The notes below the pieces were generated by a model. It saw only the letters and a program-made list of their open reading frames with translations, did not search any database and was not told the origin of the DNA. DNA of 64,000 nucleotides from contig JAFMSR010000008.1 of NCBI GenBank assembly GCA_022818135.1, forward strand, positions 35,320,514 to 35,384,513. Reading direction: 5' to 3'. Positions 12,240 to 24,120 of this stretch are shown here, piece by piece. The translations under genes and the position numbers were made by a program. The DNA is from Saxidomus purpurata. Taxonomy: Eukaryota > Mollusca > Bivalvia > Venerida > Veneridae. Numbering within the stretch: the stretch's first letter is position 1; each line of letters starts with the position of its first letter.

Positions 12240-12520
12240 CGAAAGCACTCCATAAAACGGATGTTGAATTAAATAACTTCAAAAGCATTAACTAATATAA
12301 TATTTGTAAGAATTATAACTTAACATAAGTTTACCAGTCATCATCGGTAAAATGTTTTAAAAGATGTTGCAGTACCGTAAACCTTCAATAACAAGGTTGT
12401 TGATGTACAGTTGATGGATGGATAGCGATTAATTACAGAAGGTCTTATATTGATTATTTGTGCTAAAGTGAAACATGTTTCGATATATGTTGTTCTTTAT
12501 GATTGCGTTACACCAAACTA
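12240..12520 (+). repeat. Diverged block, partner at 44870-45070
   Basis: Shared words in order: AACTTCAAAAGCAT / GATTTCAAAAGCAT, ATCGGTAAAAT, ACGGAAGGCCTCT versus ACAGAAGGTCTTA, GATTATTTGTGCTAAA versus GATTGTTAGTGCTAAA, and TTTCGATA.ATGTTGTTCTTTA. One copy is in intron 1, the other upstream of the gene. Confidence 0.55.
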
Positions 12521-12639
12521 GTTTACCTCAGCAACGTCTGAACACGTTGCTCTACAAAAATAGATGAACGGGTACTGTGAAATGGCTAGAAACGTGTAGA
12601 CTTAGCAGGAAAATGTTTATAATACGATCATAGCTAGGT

Positions 12640-13790
12640 ATCAAACAGTTGCCCATACTGATAGACCATCAGTATTCGCTTAATTCCCGACTACAGTCCG
12701 TTTATAAAAGGTTCAAGAGTTAGGGTAATAAATTGGCCATTTTAGCTCCTCATGAGGACAAAGTTATGCAACCAGTCCAAACTCGTCTTTAGTCAGCTTG
12801 AACCCGTTCGCAACTAGTTCTACTATTTTGTCATACGTAATAAGTCCGTTCGGTAACTGTTCCTATACTCGACCATCTCCCGATCAAAGACAGTCGTACT
12901 GGTTTTAAGATATGTTCTCATGTCGTTCTTTGTCCGTTCAGAACGTAGTTGCAATCACGTCCTGTCTTGACGGCTATAAAAGCCAGTAAAGATTCTGCCA
13001 TTCCTTCATTCTCGTTCACTATGACGCTGTGAAGGCGAACTCCACAACAATTGTGACAAACAACATAAACATCTTGCATCCTTGTGCAACATCATGCCTC
13101 GCCCTGCCAACTCATTGTATTGTTGCTCTGCTTCCAACAAAACCTGTACGAAGCCAACATTCAAAATTGTTAATAAAAGGTATAAGAGTATCCATGGTTC
13201 CAGGCATAAAATAGTGTGCGCCCAATACAAGTGATGAACCAGTTTGTAAAACGGCCCAATTTATACCATACCTTGTCTGATTGTACTGCAAACAAGAAAA
13301 CATGTGGACATTGTGAAAACTGTGTCAGAACGCTAGAGTTTGGTCCTGTAAACGGGATGAACGAGCTACAAAACGAACCCGTCTGGTGTACACTACGTAC
13401 TACCAATTGACGCCCTTTCCCTATCGGTACGTCAATAGCACGTTCCTAGTACGATTAATATGCATTTCGACTTCGTAGCATGTCCATCCCGTTTTAAGTA
13501 CGTTGTTGTTATCAAGTTTTCGGTAGTCCGTCTATATCTAATTCAGTCAACGGGATGGTCGCCCATAAATTTTGATAACAGGCTCAAAGTTCCAGGAACG
13601 ACCATTTCCGTATTAAACGCGTCCGAGTCGTCCATGAAGTTCGTATAACCAGACCTTAAAACGTATTGATACTACGTCCACTCCGTTTTTGTACAAAGTT
13701 TGAGCCCGTGTCGGCTACATTTTTCAGAACGTAAACAGAGCCAACTAGTTCGGTGTAAAAGGGGTATTAGTATGGTCATTATTTATCTTT
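12640..13790 (+). repeat. 1.26-kb tandem duplication, copy 1, CpG-rich
   Basis: Collinear with 13900-15050 over its length: both start TCAA.C.GTTGCCC..ACTGA..AGACTATCAG.TATTCGCTTAATT and both contain CTGGTTTTAA and GTTGTTGTTATCAAGTT.T..GGTAGTC..TCTATATCTA. Copy 1 has far more CG dinucleotides (for example at 13440-13740) and a GGCTATAAAAGCC word near 12971. Several short open frames overlap here in different registers; none is convincing. Confidence 0.65.
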
Positions 13791-13899
13791 TGTACGCTCA
13801 ATGAACGGTTACATATAAAATATATAATATACTAGATGACCCTTTACATTTTGAAATCAAAAATAGGCCACTGGAAAATTTAAGCCTTCTCTAGTGTAT

Positions 13900-15050
13900 G
13901 TATCAACCGTTGCCCTGACTGAGTAGACTATCAGCTATTCGCTTAATTGCTCCACCAACATCTATACAAGGGAATGCAAAGAGTTACACTAATAAGACAT
14001 ATTGGCAATTTATAGCTCCCGCATGAACAAATAATGCACCGGTAACTTCTGTTTACAGGAGATTGACTCCCATTGCCAATTTTGTAAAACAGTAATAAGT
14101 TTCGGTTTATCCTGATTATTCGACAATCCCCGATGCAAGCAATCGTATTAACTGGTTTTAAATTGATATTTTAAACTATGTTGATAGCTTTGTCGCGAGA
14201 CGAAGAAAATGTAATAAATTTTGATATTGCATCTATGTCAGCAAATAAAGAAACTGCAGCAACATTGCAATTTGTTTCACTCCCGCTGTATACTATGACG
14301 TTTTTAGACTATTTTAGTTTCACTTTAACAATTGTAACTACCAATAAACACACGAACATGTACAAGACATATAGTAGCTGCAATCAAGATTTTCTAAGTT
14401 TCCAATATCAAACTTATACTGCTTATATCATCTTTCTTTAGTTATATAAAATGTATAAAGGTATCTTTAGGTTCTCGTGTATTCTTTAAATACCCAGATA
14501 CAAGTCAAGTCAAAGCTTTGTAAAACACTCATCATTTGCGGCATGTATTACTACCACTAAGTATTTCAAACAAAAAAACATGTACACATTTTGATTGTTT
14601 CAAATTTTAAATTGTTTGGTCCTCTAAAATATTATGTACTTTCAGTTTCAAAACGATCACTCTGAAGTACATAACGAAATTTGTCTCTTTCACTATCGGT
14701 AGTCAATAGTGTTTAGTTTTACATTATATCATTTCAACTTCAACCATGCGCTAAAGGGAGCTAGTTGTTGTTATCAAGTTATTCTGGTAGTCAATCTATA
14801 TCTAGCATTTTCAGTCAAAGTGTACCATTTGGATATAAATACGTCATAACATTCTGTGTACCAGAACGATATTTTTGTATTTATGGTGTAGTCAAATTGC
14901 CAAAGGTTAATATAACCGCATTAATTAGTATTGATCGAGTATCATGGATCATACATTATCATGTACAATAAGTGTAACATATATGTGTCGTTGGTAATGC
15001 AGACGCAAACAAAGCCAAATAGTTTTTTCTTGTTTGTCAGAGATAAATAT
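13900..15050 (+). repeat. 1.26-kb tandem duplication, copy 2, CpG-poor
   Basis: Direct-repeat partner of 12640-13790 at an offset of about 1260 bp. The same positions are mostly A/T here where copy 1 carries C/G. The open frames at 14178-14441 and 14765-14971 are not conserved in copy 1. Confidence 0.65.
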
Positions 15051-16001
15051 ATTCATTATTTTTCTTTGGATACACTATAGAAAGGGGTTGATCTTCTTCA
15101 GTTTCATTAATAAAATATAATAAATATATTAATTGGTATCATGGCTTTCTGATGAATCTATATAAGAGCAAAATAATACATTTATGACACTTTGATTTGT
15201 GCAAGGGAGCAAGGGGGTGGAGCTTTAAATTGAACTCTATCCGAAATAGAGCTTAGATTCAATAGAGTAGTACATTTACAGGAAATTGGCCGCGATACAA
15301 ATAGGATAGCGAACTTCTTGCGAGAACAATTACATATTACTACTCGAAATAACGTAATTATTCATGCTAACAGTTCTTTAAAGAATTTAAACTATACCTT
15401 ATCCGTTACATCAAGATTTTCAAATCCAGAATTACGTACGAACAGGAAACTAAATTTTCATATTATCTCTATACTACAATACTTCGAGATTATTTTTTTT
15501 CTAATTTACTGAAATACATATGTTAATTGTTGAAAAGTGTATCTATACATGTTGTATAAAACTAGTAAGTGTACTTTTCGATATCTTATGCACTGTAGCA
15601 ACCCTAATTCAAATAAAATATATCGAAATTTTTGATAAGCAGATTTGTTGGCATCCGATCTCATAGCATCAACACGTAAAAAAATTATTACAAGTTTATG
15701 ATTGTTATTATCACAACAGTGCACTAACTGACAAATGGGCAAAAATATTTTGACATGTCGAAATGCATTCTTCCGCTGGGACTGGGAATGTTTTAATTCA
15801 GTAATATGATCGAGGCTGTCGACGACAGTTTCATGTTTCAAGAATCGTTGATTATTTGTCATCGTCTTTTTCTTTGTATTATAGCTGTCTTGTTGTATCT
15901 CAAACGGATGAGAGAGCTTCCGGGCAAAACTTAATAAATTGTTTTAATTTATATATGTATCTATTTAGTTTTGCTTCAATACGTTCTGTTTTACTTTTTA
16001 T

Positions 16002-16755
16002 TTGAAAAAGGAGGCCTGGAGTATTCCAGTTGAAGAAGTCATTCGATTTTCCTTGATTTCGAACAGATTACTTGAACTTAGTATAGACGTGCCTCTTAGT
16101 CAGGAACCGGGTCCAAGCTCTTCACCAGCTGTGGAAGGTGCCGCCTTACATTCTGGAAAATCATACTTAGAGTTGGCACGAAACGGTAGCACAGTAAGCA
16201 GTGAACGTGAGAAAAATGTTTCGAAGTCATTTGCAATCCTGTCCGTCCCAGAAATTAAAAAAACCTAAAGGAGTAAATACATTGAGAAATAAACTTCCAA
16301 AAGCTTTATCCGGAACGGAAGCTTTGAAAATGCTTAAGGAGCGAGATGAGGTAAAACAGGAAGAAGAGGCTAAGAAACAGAGGAAAGAAACGCGAGAACT
16401 GAAGCGAGAAGAAAAGTAAAGAAAGCAAAAGGAGAAGGAAGAGCTGAAACAAAAGAGAAAAGCTGCAAAGTCAACTCAGGAAATGAAAAAGAAAACAAAG
16501 AGAAGAAGGTCAGACTCCTTTTCCTCGTCCAATGCCAGTGAAAAGTTAGTATTGCAAGATTCGGATGACGACTTCGACGAAAAGCAAGTATGGCCCGGTT
16601 GCTATACAGACGATGGCGATAACGAAGAGTGGATCCAGTGTACTTCTTGTCCAAGAAGGTGGCACATTTCTTGCACAGGGGATGCCATTCTATGCGAAAT
16701 TCCTATGGAGCAATTAGCAAATTATCCACACGTGTGTGAAGTATGCCTAGTGTAA
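16002..16755 (+). pseudogene. Broken C-terminal part of a DDE_1 (pogo/Tigger-like) transposase-type protein with PHD-like zinc finger
   Basis: Three in-order blocks are read. Bases 16002-16261 encode a Ser-rich linker ending SFAILSVPEIKK. After a run of seven As (about 16256-16262) the frame must shift to continue PKGVNTLRNKLPKALSGTEA and a long Lys/Glu coiled-coil-like stretch. That stretch is cut by TAA at 16417-16419 and resumes as RKQKEKEELKQKRKAA. The last block ends with C..DDGDNEEWIQCTSCPRRW, then HISC, and HVCEVC, a PHD-like C4HC3-type arrangement. This basic-helix-plus-zinc-finger tail is what I recall at the end of CENPB/DDE_1 transposase proteins in invertebrates. No DDE catalytic core is recognisable upstream. 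With one frameshift and one stop it is most likely a dead fragment; an unspliced or domesticated exon is less likely. Confidence 0.5.
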
Positions 16756-17879
16756 ACACAATTACTAGAGTGACAATTCACCCGGTTTATTTGTTTTGTT
16801 ACTTGGAACAGACAATCGGCATTTGCTATGCTGCGCCGTATAGTTAATTTAGGACGTACATGACAGTTTCGTATCTCTTGCTTTAAGTAAAATTACGGTG
16901 TTTAAAATATTAGACTGATAATTTTTAATTTCTGTAATATTTATTTTGGAATGGAAATAGAAACTACAGTAAATTATCTTTAACTTATTATGTTCGTATT
17001 GATTATTTTTTTAAAACTTCTCCCGGTTGTCGAATTTGGGCGAAAGGTGTCGAATTTACACGACGACATTAATCATATTAAACAGCACGTCTATGACGAT
17101 ACAGATTAGAAAGCTCGCAGACTGCGCGGAAAACATCTACTTTCGTTTCCGTTTAATGTTATTCGGTTCACTTCGTACCGAAAACTTTGGTACCATTTTT
17201 AGGCTTAAGGTGTCGAATATACCCGAAGTTACTCTAGTTCATTCCCCGGCGTATCATTATTGATAGATTAGATGTTTCAAATAGTATACATGAAATGTAA
17301 ACAGTAATTTAATAGTGTATCATAAAAGGTATTAAAACTAGAAATACATTTTTGAAAAAGCAAATCTGCCCCGGGAACTGTTCTGAGTTGATGACTACAT
17401 TAAAGTCAAAAGAACGGAAGAAATGCCATGTGTGTTATACATAATTTTTATGCCAGGTTAACTATTTTGTATAAAAAAGCAAACAGGGACAGGCTTGCTT
17501 GCAATAAATAGCTTCCGTCATTAGACTTATTGTTAACGAAATGATTCGAAAGATTATAACGCAAATTGGATCAATCGGATCAAGCACAGTTGGAATTTGA
17601 AGTTCTTGTTCATTTTAAGTCTTCCCCTAAAAAGTGTAACTTAATTAGAAAACTATGACAATTCTGTAGAAGCTTTTATTTATCCTTAAAAAGTCTGAAC
17701 AAATGTTTCATGTTTTCTGATTCTGGTTCTTTTAAATCCAAAGGTTAAGTTGGTTTGCTACAGTCGCAATCCGGTTACACCAAATGGTCTGTTAAACGAG
17801 TCGATATTGGCCAATTTGTTTTGTTATGTACTATACATTCATCTTTCATGATATATTATGAGTAAGTTTTGTGAAAATC

Positions 17880-18360
17880 TTTTGAAATATTACGATGGAA
17901 AAGATTATAGGGGTCACTGTGACATTGACCTTGACCCACTGACCATCACAACAGTATGAATCATCTACTCAGGTAGACCAATCATACTATGAAGTGATCT
18001 AGATCTCAAAATATTGAGCGAGTTTTTTTCCTCAAAGTTCTTGTCATTGTGGTCTTGACCTTTGACCCGCTGACCTTAAGAAGTGTACAGATCATCTGCT
18101 TAGTAAGACCAATCATCCTATGAAGTTTAAAAGACTTTGTGTGATAAAGATCTCAGGATAGTGAGCGGAAACGATTTTCAAAGTCCGGGTCACTGACACT
18201 TTAAACAAAAGGGATCACCTACAGATTGTAGACAAAATCAAACGAAAATTGTGACCTGTTGACTGTTATCAAGGAAACATTTACGGACAAAGGACGGACG
18301 GACGAACGACGGACGAACCACCGTTCCAAAAGCTCTGCTGGATATCGTCCAGTTGAGCTA
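17880..18360 (+). repeat. Dispersed repeat with GACCTTGACC modules and GGACGGACG end
   Basis: Two diverged modules carry TTGACC..TTGACCC.CTGACC, ATCATCT.CT.AG..AGACCAATCAT.CTATGAAGT and CTCA..ATA.TGAGCG.. words, about 120 bp apart (near 17930 and 18055). It closes with ACGGACAAAGGACGGACGGA. This is a familiar bivalve repeat type (recall). The short frame through it is not a gene. Confidence 0.6.
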
Positions 18361-18685
18361 AAAAGAAATGCGTGCTTATGGATATTTAAAATACTCATTT
18401 CAAAATACTGTGTGCCAATAAGATTTGTTGGCAATACTTCGAATACAGATATATGGTTGATCTCATATCTTCATATGCATAGTTTGACTAGTAAATCTGA
18501 TTCCGATAACAGTTTTATATCAAAGCGCTGTGAGCGCTGAAAGCCTGGGGGCTATAGATTAACTGCCCTAAAAACAACTTTTGACCTTCGTGTTTTGCGC
18601 TGAAATTTACCTAAAGCGCGGGTCGAAATGTGCATAGGGCGAAATTTAGTATATGACACAGAATGAATGATTCACAAATATATGG

Positions 18686-19560
18686 GTAATAATAATAATA
18701 AATTCTTTATTTCATGAAGGTAGCATATTAAGACAATGAATAAAATTCAACCTTATTTACAATATGGCCTTCAAAGAAAAAAAAGTAAGTAAGCAAATAA
18801 TCAAGAAAAATATACCAAAATCACATGAAATATATAATTTACGAAAACTATCGTACTACAAAATCAAATCATATTCAGTCTTCTCATATACTGTACTTGG
18901 CAGGCACTCTGACTGCTATGAACTAAACTGTAGATTCAGAAGGTACTTTTTTAAAGTTGATTTGAATGCATGAACTGTGGATTTATTTTTCACAATATCT
19001 GGAAGATCATTCCAAACTTCCATGGCCGTTAACATGAATGTCTGTTTCAGAAAGTTTGTTTTTGGCCTAGGATGTACTAAATATTTTTTTGTCGATGATC
19101 TCAAACTATAATGTTTGTTGTTTGAAAATGTGATTAAGTTTTTTATATATGTTGGAGTAAGTCCTTGGGTTGACTTGTAAACCATTGATGCAATATGATA
19201 TGTACATCTGTTTGAAAAAGATACCCAGTTTAATTCATGCAGTAATTGTATTGTAGGAGTTCGAATCGGTTCATTAAGAATGATTTTGGCAGCCCTTTTC
19301 TGTAATTTATTTAATTTGTTAAATTCTTTCTGACTACATTTATTCCAAATACAATGCCTCCATTAGATCCAAGGAGAAAATATACAATTGCATTGTCAAA
19401 CATTTGTTTAACAATTCTGCGGTAGCAAGACCAATAAGCGCTTTTAAGAAAGCAATTTTGCTTTCTGAAACTTGCTGACAAACTTGGTTGATATTTGTTC
19501 AGTCATTTTGAAGTTATCGTAAATGTAAAGGCCGAGCATTTTTTGAAGATTTTTGACATT
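18686..19560 (-). mobile_element. 5'-truncated non-LTR retrotransposon (RT C-terminus, 3' UTR and (ATT)n tail)
   Basis: On the minus strand, bases from about 19330 to 18916 encode KLQKRAAKIILNEPIRTPTI and on through LNWVSFSNRCTYHIASMVYK to NDLPDIVKNKSTVHAFKSTL and a stop. This is the conserved tail after the reverse transcriptase domain of Jockey/CR1-like elements. Further 5' the similarity continues through at least two frame breaks to about 19560 (LGLYIYDNFKMTEQ). The 3' UTR ends TACCTTCATGAAATAAAG followed by (ATT)n at 18702-18686. Orientation is the same as the host gene. A plus-strand relative is at 55540-56343. Confidence 0.75.
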
Positions 19561-19599
19561 GTATGTAAAATAGAAATTGGTCATAATTGTTCATATTTT

Positions 19600-19760
19600 A
19601 CAGGACCTTTATTGTGTATTTGGAGAACAAATGGCTTCCTTCATTTTATGGGGCAGGGAAGTTCGTTTTATTATAAACGTAGTTAAATGAAAAATAATCT
19701 GGCCATATGATTATTCTTACAGTTTGGAGAACATTAAAATTATCAATATTAATCTGCAGT
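19600..19760 (+). repeat. Local direct repeat, copy 1 (partner 20390-20550)
   Basis: GGAGAACAAATG, TTATGGG.CAG.AGGGA, TATTATAAA.CGTA and TTAAATG.AAAATAATC recur in order about 790 bp downstream. A third, weaker match begins near 20720 (GGGAACAAATAG). Confidence 0.5.
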
Positions 19761-20389
19761 ATTGTTTCAACACTTGAAGCGACATTTTATGTTGTGGATC
19801 CAAACATTGTCGTATCATCAGGATACAAGACCATATTTGAACCAGAAATATACAAAGGGAATACCATTAACGTAGAAAATATAAATACAGTAGCGGTACC
19901 ATGTGTATAGACCCGGGAAAACCAATCTTGGTTACCATTGTTTGGTTTGTAAGGGAAACAATATTTCGCCTATTTTACGATGCAGTGTTCTATCGCTAAA
20001 TAGTGATTTTGAACAAAGATACAGATGATTTTGAGAAATGTACGTAAAGTGCAAGTTTATGTAAAGAAATTAATTTTTCATGGTAAACTAAATAATAAGC
20101 CTTCGTTAGATCCAAGAAAATCGTCACCATCAAATATCCATCAGTGAAGATCCTATAACCAACTGTCTATATACGAATAAGAGCTGTTTGGCAAAAATGC
20201 GTACTTTTCTAAAACTGCACTACATTATCTTGGTAATATTTAACAGAATTTTAACGAATGAAGTCATGGCCTAAGCTATAGACCTTTCTGCAATGTTGAA
20301 GTGTATGTATTGTTGTTATTTGTAATATGTTATGTAGCGATTAAAAAAAAGATTGGTCTATAATCTGTTTCACTATTTTCCCAAAGGCA

Positions 20390-20550
20390 TGTTTACTGTT
20401 TTTATTGGGAGAACAAATGCTTTCAGTTAAATTATGGGTCAGCAGGGATTTGAATTTGGTATTATAAAACGTACGTTAAATGGAAAATAATCCCAAAATG
20501 GCCAACAATATCTATTGTTTAAAGAACAATAAAAACAAAGTAATCAGCAC
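20390..20550 (+). repeat. Local direct repeat, copy 2 (partner 19600-19760)
   Basis: See the shared words listed for copy 1. No protein frame is conserved between copies. Confidence 0.5.
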
Positions 20551-21502
20551 TCTCTTAAAAAAAAAGATGGTCGAACGTAGGTGACATATATAATTTTTGA
20601 GGATTCAGTAGTATAACAGAAAGAGCCAATTCTTGTTGGAAAGATTTAACGAACTGGGTCATCAAGCAGTCATTTCTGGTATCAGTCTTAAGTCAAAGAT
20701 ACACCTTCGATTTTCTGTCTGTATGCTGGGAACAAATAGTCCGTTCATTTAACATATCCATTACTTAAATGAACCTTGTCTGGTTTAAGTACCCCGTGGC
20801 CGTCCTGATTATATATGACCAATGTACTGAAGATTATCGTGAGAATTTGCACAATTATCAAGGCTATGTTAACAATATTTAGTTTAAACTTCAATTTATA
20901 TTAGGAATAGACATTCCGGGTAACGGAAGGCGATAGTCAATAGTCAGATTGTGACACTAGATGTCCTGGCCCGGACAACACCTCAAAATTGAATACAAAA
21001 TTGAACTTGGTGATTCCAGAAACCTTGTCTATAAAACGTTATTTTTCATCTTTACAACATGATTTATTATAAATAACTATAATATAAAAAAATATACAAT
21101 GATTAGATTCAAAGGCTCCCGGCGCAAACAATGCGTATTCTACCGAAACGTCTAGGCAATAACTTTCGTGGCAGATTCTGATCCTGGTAACAATTATTTA
21201 CAAATGGCATGTTTGCAACCTTAGGTTATCAACGGGGCTAAATCAAAATTATAGCGACTTTGACTGTAGTAAATAATTGCCAATTTGAGCTTTGTTCAAC
21301 TTCTATGGCATCATGTTGATGCGCAACGAAAATTATTGTAGACACAAGAATCAAGGCCTTTGGACAGACAAAAATAAATGAAAGCGTTTTCCTAACAATG
21401 ATATATAAACCCTTGTACTGTACATATATTTATAAAGATAGCAAACCAAGGAGATTATTGGTTACCTTGTGATTGTTTATAAGTCGGCCGACCCGGACTT
21501 AC

Positions 21503-21569
21503 CCTGGGTGAACTTGACATGCAGAGTCCTCGATAAAGGCGGAGGTTGAAGGAGACAGATCAGTCCCAA
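21503..21569 (-). CDS. Candidate orphan exon, unassigned
   Basis: On the minus strand a consensus donor (CCAGG|GTAAGT) closes an open stretch translating as GTDLSPSTSAFIEDSACQVH, with an acceptor-like CATTCCAG at its start. The open frame also reads upstream through AKVGTCIP to about 21600. Codon choice is less AT-rich than the surroundings. I recognise no family. It lies within ENTPD intron 1 on the same strand, so it could be a decayed exon captured by duplication, an alternative exon, or chance. Confidence 0.2.
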
Positions 21570-23039
21570 CTGGAATGCAGGTACCAACCTTAGCTTTTTT
21601 TTACGATTAGAACTTTATTCCTTTATGTAAAGTATATATGTAATCGTTACAGTAGAATCCGAAGGTTGTCAACAGTCATAGATAGGTGGGAAACACTCAG
21701 AAACGTTTGAAAATCCTCAGTGCCCCAAACTTATTTTAACCGGACCTCCGGATTTAGTCTTAGCGTAAACCACTTCGTACCTCCGCACCCCCACCGAGCA
21801 CTTTTCCTGATATGCATAGAGTCGATTATCTTCCGTAAATTAGCTAATAGTGCATCAATTATTGGTCTATCTGAAAGGGAAAAATTTTGTCATGCAAGCC
21901 AAGTCAGGTATACACTCTTCCAGCCAATCGTTATGAAGATTGTATGAAAACTGCAATTATGGTCTTGTAATATGTCTTCTTGACTCGTATGCATAAATTC
22001 TTAACTTTAACAAAAGATTGATCTGGCCTGTCTTGTAATTTGCACGGTTACCATAAGGGACATGTTTTAGGCAGTTTTACTGTACATAGCACAGTTCAAT
22101 TGCCAGCAGTTTAGTTGAAGTAAAGCGGTATATTTATGCCTAGCTGTGGATTCCCCAGGCCAAAAATTGCGGAGTTTAAATTGACAATTAAAACGTATGA
22201 TACTGTGAAAGTAGTATACACTCTCTTAGGGCATATGAAATTCAAAATATGAATGCAATATTATGTCTGAAATTCAGTTAGTTTGAATGAAATTAAACAT
22301 ATATCAAAAAAGTTATAGGTTATATGCCGAAGGGCCCTGGGTATTTGTGGCACAAGGGTTACAGGTGCATCAGTTGTTTTGGCGACAACGATAGTTACTT
22401 CCAAAGCGGTTAGAGTATGCGCATCCTTGCAGGTCAGCAGAAATCAGTGTAATCATTTAAATATCCATTCAAGTAACCATCAAAAACCTATATATGAATT
22501 ATGCCGTCGTCCGACACTGATAGTATATACAAAAATCTTTTTACGACAATAATTACTAATTTGATAATAATTGCGATGTCCACATTGCATGTTAATCAAT
22601 ATTTACCAACACAGCCAATTTGCATATGTAATAATAAGTACATTTAATTGACGTTCTTCGGGAGCACGAGGACAAGATTATTTTAGTACATGTACATGAT
22701 TCAATTTCACAAATTGTTTGACGTTACCTAAAGATATGTATATCGTTTTTGTTCTGTTAATACGCCTTGAATACAATTCAATATCTTCCAACACAACAAA
22801 AGTATTGTTAGGTCTTCCTGTCAAAAATGAGTTTTGACATAATATTGTTCTCATGTTTCTTGTCATGTAATCGTTAATTGTTGACTTGTTATCTAAAGCT
22901 TTTAAACTCCTTTAACCTGCCATCTAAAATAGAACATACACACTTGGGTACACAATTATGGATACTTGTATTATTAGTAGTGACGTACTTGTGCAAACGT
23001 GTTAAGTTTTCTGAAAGGCATTTACATAAAGTTGAAACA

Positions 23040-24010
23040 TTCTCTAATAAAGATTGAGATGCTACTTACTCTTCTTAAGGGCTTTCATGTTTGTTTACAC
23101 CTGATTTAGTTAGACAGATAGCTCTTCTAGTTTAAAACTTTGCCATAAATTTGACAAAGGGTAAAGACTTTCATTCCCTGAAGACATGAACATTTGATAG
23201 TAATTCCTTTTGTAATGTGCTGAAACTGGGAAAGCTTTTATGTACAGTACTTTCGTGTGTGTATTTAGTTGCCGTTAGTGTATTATGCTTGTATTTGTAG
23301 TCTATAAAGAAAGAGAGTAACAGTGCCATCAATTAAAATTTTTAGCGTCTGTGTAAGGTGAAATTAAAGAACTGGGTCACCGACTGTTCCAAGAAAGTTA
23401 TCCTTAGTTCAAGCTATTATTGCATTTCATCGCGAGTAGGAGCAGTTAAGAATGAGTGTGATAATTCATTCTACAATACAAACACCAGTCTTATAAATAT
23501 CAAAATAAAAGAAACCTTCAATACTGTTGATAATAAGTTTTAGTATAAATTTTATGATATAAACTTGGGTGCGTTTCTTGGGACTAAGGCGACAGCCCAA
23601 AATATCAAAGTACATAATACGCTATACTCTGGACTCTTCGACTACTGCTTAAAAGGAATGATCTAGTCTTGACCTATTAAATTGATATCATTATGAGGTA
23701 CTTGGACCCACACGTATTTTTGGAATACAATCGTGAATTCAATACATATAATATTATATGAGTATATAGGGGATTAATTCCTATATTGGTGATTGCAAAG
23801 AAAAGTGATTTTCAGATAAAAGCATCCATTTACACTGAAGTGATTTAAGGCATTTCTTTAAAAGTGTCTGCAACATGGAATACATATAACAAGAGGCAAA
23901 ATAATTCAAATTGTCTCTTCAATAATTTGAAACTAGCTCCTTTAAGCATGTTTAAGATTTTCCATGCAGTATTTTATAGTTTGATCATAAATGTTAAAAC
24001 GGTGAGCAAC
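23040..24010 (+). repeat. Dispersed duplication block, copy 2 (partner 10920-11745)
   Basis: Same order and orientation as copy 1. Homology ends near 24010, where a separate insertion (24008-24120) begins. Confidence 0.7.
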
Positions 24011-24120
24011 AAAAAAACAAAAATAATATCAAACAGGGAATGCCACATACCAAAAACGCAGCCTCCCCAAAACGAGCCCCATAGCACCCAGAAGTGCACA
24101 CCACCATGCAACAAGACTTG
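24008..24120 (-). mobile_element. Short repeat insertion with GGTGGTGTGCAC core, copy 1
   Basis: Read on the minus strand: GGTGGTGTGCACTTCTGGGT, GGGGAGGCTGCGTTTTTGGT, GGCATTCCCTGTTTGATATT, then a T-rich end. The same series is at 43080-43190 on the plus strand. It is inserted at the end of duplication block 23040-24010. Confidence 0.6.

Noticed and set aside
15506..15862. 118-codon minus-strand open frame
   Set aside because: No recognisable domain, typical AT-rich codon use, no splice context, and it lies just outside the transposase remnant on the opposite strand. Length is within chance for this composition.
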